DNA of 8,306 bases from Fibrobacter sp. GTDB taxonomy: Bacteria; Fibrobacterota; Fibrobacteria; Fibrobacterales; Fibrobacteraceae. The notes beneath the pieces were generated by a model. The model was not told the DNA's origin, searched no databases, and worked only from the letters and a program-made list of their open reading frames with translations. Each line of letters starts with the position of its first letter. Position 1 is the first letter of the stretch. The stretch is taken from NCBI GenBank assembly GCA_012841225.1, contig DUVD01000314.1, positions 1 through 8,306 on the forward strand. Reading direction: 5' to 3'. The translations under genes and the position numbers were made by a program. Below are positions 6,020-8,306 of the stretch, piece after piece.

Positions 6020-6835
6020 TTAGCGCAAAACTGCAAATAGCCCAGAAACAGAACCGTTTTGCTCAATACGCACGAGGTAACGGCCACTTGGCATTTTTGA
6101 GCCATCCCAAGAGACAGTATTAATGCCTGCAAGGCCTTTTTGATGCTCAATTGAAGAGATTAACTCGCCATTGGCATCGAGAATCTTCAAAGAAGCAGGG
6201 CCCTCCGTTAAAAGCTCAAAAGCGATTAATTTACGATTAAAGCTCTTTAATGAAGAGCTGGCTGCTTTCTGCGATTTCGTCACTGCAGGAGCGTCAAAAA
6301 CTTGTTCTTTGTCGACAAACACACCAACTATATCATCAGAAGGTGTTTTCACTGCCGAAGAGATTAATTGACCACGACGCATTACGCCAAGTAAAGAAGT
6401 GTTTTGAACGACTTTGGCTTCAGCAAAAACTTTGATTTCTTCCGCGTTAAATTCTTTACGATCCTTGCCGTACCAATTAGAAAGAGCCGTTGGATCGATG
6501 TCTTCAATTGTTAGTTGTACTCGACGCATGACCATAGAAAGTGACTCACCATCGCGAATGACTGTTGCTTCTAAAGGTCGCGCAGGAATGCCACGCAGCT
6601 TCTCAACGCATTGATCTTGAGAAAGCCCTTTCAAAGAAACTTGATCGATAGCGGTAATGCGGTCGCCAGGCAAAATGCCGACGAGAGCAGCTGGACCACC
6701 GGGAATGACTTCCACTACATGAACCCCATCGGGAGTACCATAAATAGTGACCCCAATACCGCCAAATACTTCAGTGGCAAATGAAACCGCAGCGGTCAAT
6801 GCCAAGACAGATAAAACTTTATGAAAAATATGCAT
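6020..6835 (-). CDS. Secreted PDZ-domain protein with FlgD/T9SS-like C-terminal domain
   Basis: A 271-residue exported protein. A signal peptide (about 1-20, ending VSFA) is followed by a PDZ domain at about 26-107: FGGIGVTIYGTPDG, the carboxylate-loop style VEVIPGGPAALVGILPGDRI, and a VSLKGLSQDQCVEKLRG helix. PDZ domains bind protein C-termini or loops. There is no protease domain: no Ser-protease or S41 catalytic motif is visible in the middle part (about 110-195). Residues about 200-271 look like a FlgD-Ig-like sandwich (ASLKILDANGELI, NTVSWDGSKMPSGRYLVRIE, then GLFAVLR), a fold also used as C-terminal sorting signal by type IX secretion substrates. The ATG at 6835 is chosen because GGAGG sits five bases upstream; ATGs at 6847 and 6883 lack a binding site. 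Single-gene unit with its own terminator. Role unknown: a scaffold or chaperone-like envelope protein is a guess. Confidence 0.82.
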   Translation of the reverse strand: MHIFHKVLSVLALTAAVSFATEVFGGIGVTIYGTPDGVHVVEVIPGGPAALVGILPGDRITAIDQVSLKGLSQDQCVEKLRGIPARPLEATVIRDGESLSMVMRRVQLTIEDIDPTALSNWYGKDRKEFNAEEIKVFAEAKVVQNTSLLGVMRRGQLISSAVKTPSDDIVGVFVDKEQVFDAPAVTKSQKAASSSLKSFNRKLIAFELLTEGPASLKILDANGELISSIEHQKGLAGINTVSWDGSKMPSGRYLVRIEQNGSVSGLFAVLR

Positions 6836-6840
6836 AATAG

Positions 6841-6845
6841 CCTCC
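6841..6845 (-). promoter_or_regulatory. Ribosome binding site fixing the PDZ protein start
   Basis: GGAGG on the minus strand lies five bases before the ATG at 6835. The alternative ATG at 6847 overlaps this site, so the shorter start is preferred. Confidence 0.75.
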
Positions 6846-6854
6846 ATTATCTTG

Positions 6855-6883
6855 AAAATATAACTTAAAAGGGCAAATGGCAA
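6855..6883 (-). promoter_or_regulatory. Candidate promoter of the PDZ protein gene
   Basis: TTGCCA (plus 6878-6883) is followed on the minus strand by TATATT after 15 bases or TATTTT after 17. The TTGCCA hexamer is the same as that proposed upstream of rpmE. Position about 25-45 bases before the ATG is suitable, but the match is partial. Confidence 0.3.
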
Positions 6884-6920
6884 CTCGTAATTAAAGGAAT
6901 TCCCTCTTTAGGGTAACGGA

Positions 6921-8009
6921 TTACTCTAAAACCTCATCTCCAACGCTGTATCCTCCCTCTTCTTCCTCTTCAAGGCCTTCATCACCCTCTGGTATAATCA
7001 AAAGACCAAGGGTCACTGGTTTTTGCTTTTCGTTCATATAACCCTCTAAATAAAGAGTGGTCGATAAGCGAATAATTCGAAGATCCATCATTATTCCGCC
7101 CTTATGAATGCTTTTAGGACTTCTGTTCCAAAACAGTATTTTTTTGTTTTTGTATTCAAATCGATTGAGCTCAAAATTATACACCCATTTAGAAACGCCA
7201 TCTTCCGATTGCCTATAAGTACACAACTGGTCATCAATATCACACTCAAAAGAGGCCTGCTCTTGATACCTTTTATTCCATTCCCGGCTAAAAGCGCAGG
7301 ATTGAACTGCGCGCCCACCATTGCGTTTTCGATTGAGTTCGTCATTCAAAGAAACCACGTCCATTGGTGACTCTTTCACTTGATCCCAAACGTCCATTAA
7401 AATAATATAGGCCTCTATATCTTTGGGGCACTTGCCAGTCAACTCCACCGATTCATGAGCCTTGAGTAATTTCGTTTGAAGATCAATATCTAAAACAGAG
7501 GGGATTTCACTTTTTTCAATTTTATCAAGCACCTTTTTAGGCGGGACTGTCAAGACCTTGTCGCCTTGCTGTATCATATAGCCCAGCTCGTCGCGAACCA
7601 TATTCAAACACTGCTGTACGTGCACCCCAACCACATTAGAACCACCAGAAACAAAGTCAACACCTATTTTTAAATTCCATTCGCCCGCCGTATTTGAACT
7701 CGATTTGTCTAAGAGACAAAAAGGCTCTTCGCGAATGCCGTCAATGTAAACGATTTTCGCCTTTAAGGCTGTGAGCACTTTTTCTTTTTTCCCTAACCGT
7801 TCCAAACTCCATAAACCAGGTTGCGTCCTCACGAGTTCGGCAAAAGCCTTATCTCCATCTAAAGCGGGAAGCAAGGAATCATGGCGCGCATTTTTTTCTT
7901 GCAAAAGAGAGGAGTACTCTGTAGAAATATCGGGATTATCAAACAGCGAACGTTCCGTTGCTAAAGCGAAAGAAGAGAAAATCATCAAAACAAAAAGCAA
8001 GTGCCGCAT
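6921..8009 (-). CDS. Secreted protein of unknown function, six cysteines and acidic tail
   Basis: A 362-residue protein I do not recognise. The N-terminus (MRHLLFVLMIFSSFALA) is a typical Sec signal peptide with predicted cleavage after Ala17; there is no lipobox, so the product should be periplasmic, outer-membrane or secreted. The mature part has six cysteines (98, 134, 194, 238, 256, 263), an even number compatible with disulfides, and no transmembrane helix. Notable stretches are WNLKIGVDFVSGGSN at 111-124, a Lys/Glu-rich helical region around 150-190, and a Trp/Tyr-rich part at about 274-295. The C-terminus is strongly acidic (EGLEEEEEGG, 344-353). The ATG at 8009 lies four bases after the stop of the metal-permease gene, with GAGG ten bases upstream, so the two are cotranscribed. 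A link to metal handling is suggested only by this neighbour. No clear terminator follows. Confidence 0.8.
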   Translation of the reverse strand: MRHLLFVLMIFSSFALATERSLFDNPDISTEYSSLLQEKNARHDSLLPALDGDKAFAELVRTQPGLWSLERLGKKEKVLTALKAKIVYIDGIREEPFCLLDKSSSNTAGEWNLKIGVDFVSGGSNVVGVHVQQCLNMVRDELGYMIQQGDKVLTVPPKKVLDKIEKSEIPSVLDIDLQTKLLKAHESVELTGKCPKDIEAYIILMDVWDQVKESPMDVVSLNDELNRKRNGGRAVQSCAFSREWNKRYQEQASFECDIDDQLCTYRQSEDGVSKWVYNFELNRFEYKNKKILFWNRSPKSIHKGGIMMDLRIIRLSTTLYLEGYMNEKQKPVTLGLLIIPEGDEGLEEEEEGGYSVGDEVLE

Positions 8010-8013
8010 ATTC

Positions 8014-8306
8014 TTAACGCCTCGTTTTTTTCTTAAGGTACATCACACTGAGATTTAATAAATACAAAAAAACGCCAAGTAAAATAATCACAGGGCCTAC
8101 GGTAAAATTGATGCCATAAGCAATAAAAAGACCCGCTAAAACCAACATGAGCGATAGTGCCACTGAAATGAAAATCATTCCCTTCAAATTTTTTGCGTGC
8201 GTTTCGGCAATGTAAGCGGGTATGGTAAGCAAGGCTATTACAAGAATTAAACCAACCGCTTGAACAGCCATCACTACGGTAAAGGTAATTAAAACAATTA
8301 AAAGCA
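8014..8306 (-). CDS. Metal ABC transporter permease, ABC-3/ZnuB family (C-terminal part)
   Basis: The last 97 residues of a gene that enters from the right edge; its start is outside the window. The frame stays open through the edge (LLIVLITFTVVMAVQAVG), so the GTG at 8274 is an internal codon, not a start. The sequence is almost entirely transmembrane (roughly three helices) and carries typical ABC-3 permease features: the AVQAVGLILVIALLTIPA segment, then AKNLKGMI and LAGLFIAYGINFTVGPVIIL. The basic tail KKKTRR is probably cytoplasmic. Family members import zinc, manganese or iron with a binding protein and an ATPase, which would lie further right. Which metal is carried cannot be told. The next gene starts four bases downstream. 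Confidence 0.88.
   Translation of the reverse strand, partial: LLIVLITFTVVMAVQAVGLILVIALLTIPAYIAETHAKNLKGMIFISVALSLMLVLAGLFIAYGINFTVGPVIILLGVFLYLLNLSVMYLKKKTRR

Noticed and set aside
5944..6150. 68-residue minus-strand open frame spanning the PDZ gene end and terminator
   Set aside because: It overlaps the PDZ coding end in another frame and runs through the terminator and lptD promoter; no ribosome binding site or recognisable protein.
6902..6913. CCCT/AGGG hairpin after the cysteine-rich gene as a terminator
   Set aside because: The stem is only 4 bp and no T-run follows on the minus strand.
7091..7370. Open frames on both strands inside the cysteine-rich secreted protein gene
   Set aside because: They are shadows of the 6921-8009 gene, with no recognisable domain and no supporting start signals.
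8014..8274. Separate 86-residue membrane protein starting at GTG 8274
   Set aside because: The same frame stays open to the window edge and encodes further typical ABC-3 permease residues, so this is the end of a larger gene.

Overview
The window reads as ordinary chromosomal DNA from a diderm (outer-membrane) bacterium with an AT-rich genome. It carries an LptD-type LPS-assembly protein, two outer lipoproteins and several proteins with Sec signal peptides. The LptD ends in the RDLPDIK-type tail I associate with Bacteroidota/Fibrobacterota-like proteins. A secreted PDZ protein ends in a FlgD/T9SS-like beta-sandwich, and L31 is the cysteine-free type. These point to the Fibrobacterota/Bacteroidota neighbourhood (my best guess is Fibrobacter-like). 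That placement is an inference, not something the sequence proves. No mobile element, CRISPR array, tRNA or rRNA was seen.

Layout, left to right. A lipoprotein with a carboxypeptidase-regulatory-like domain runs off the left edge (minus strand). A clear rho-independent terminator separates it from rpmE, also on minus. A short divergent promoter region follows, then the only plus-strand gene, a small lipoprotein with a degenerate LysM-like C-terminus. It converges on a tight four-gene minus-strand operon, transcribed lptD -> maf -> rodZ-like -> hisB (about 5956 down to 1383), with gaps or overlaps of only 5, -10 and 13 bases. Upstream of lptD lies a strong hairpin terminator whose T-run abuts a perfect TATAAT, only a few bases before the lptD GTG start. 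That terminator ends a single-gene unit encoding the secreted PDZ protein (6020-6835). The right end holds a two-gene unit: the C-terminal part of an ABC-3 family (ZnuB/TroC type) metal permease entering from the right edge, followed 4 bases later by an unrecognised secreted protein with six cysteines and an acidic tail.

How the genes fit together. The central operon groups outer-membrane biogenesis (LptD), a Maf nucleotide pyrophosphatase, a RodZ-like cell-shape factor and one histidine-biosynthesis enzyme, so hisB appears to sit away from a classical his operon. Most of the remaining genes encode envelope or exported proteins. I saw no clearly new defence or mobile system. The most interesting points are the terminator/promoter overlap with a probably near-leaderless lptD start, the PDZ protein with a possible T9SS-type C-terminus, and the unknown cysteine-rich secreted protein coupled to a metal transporter.
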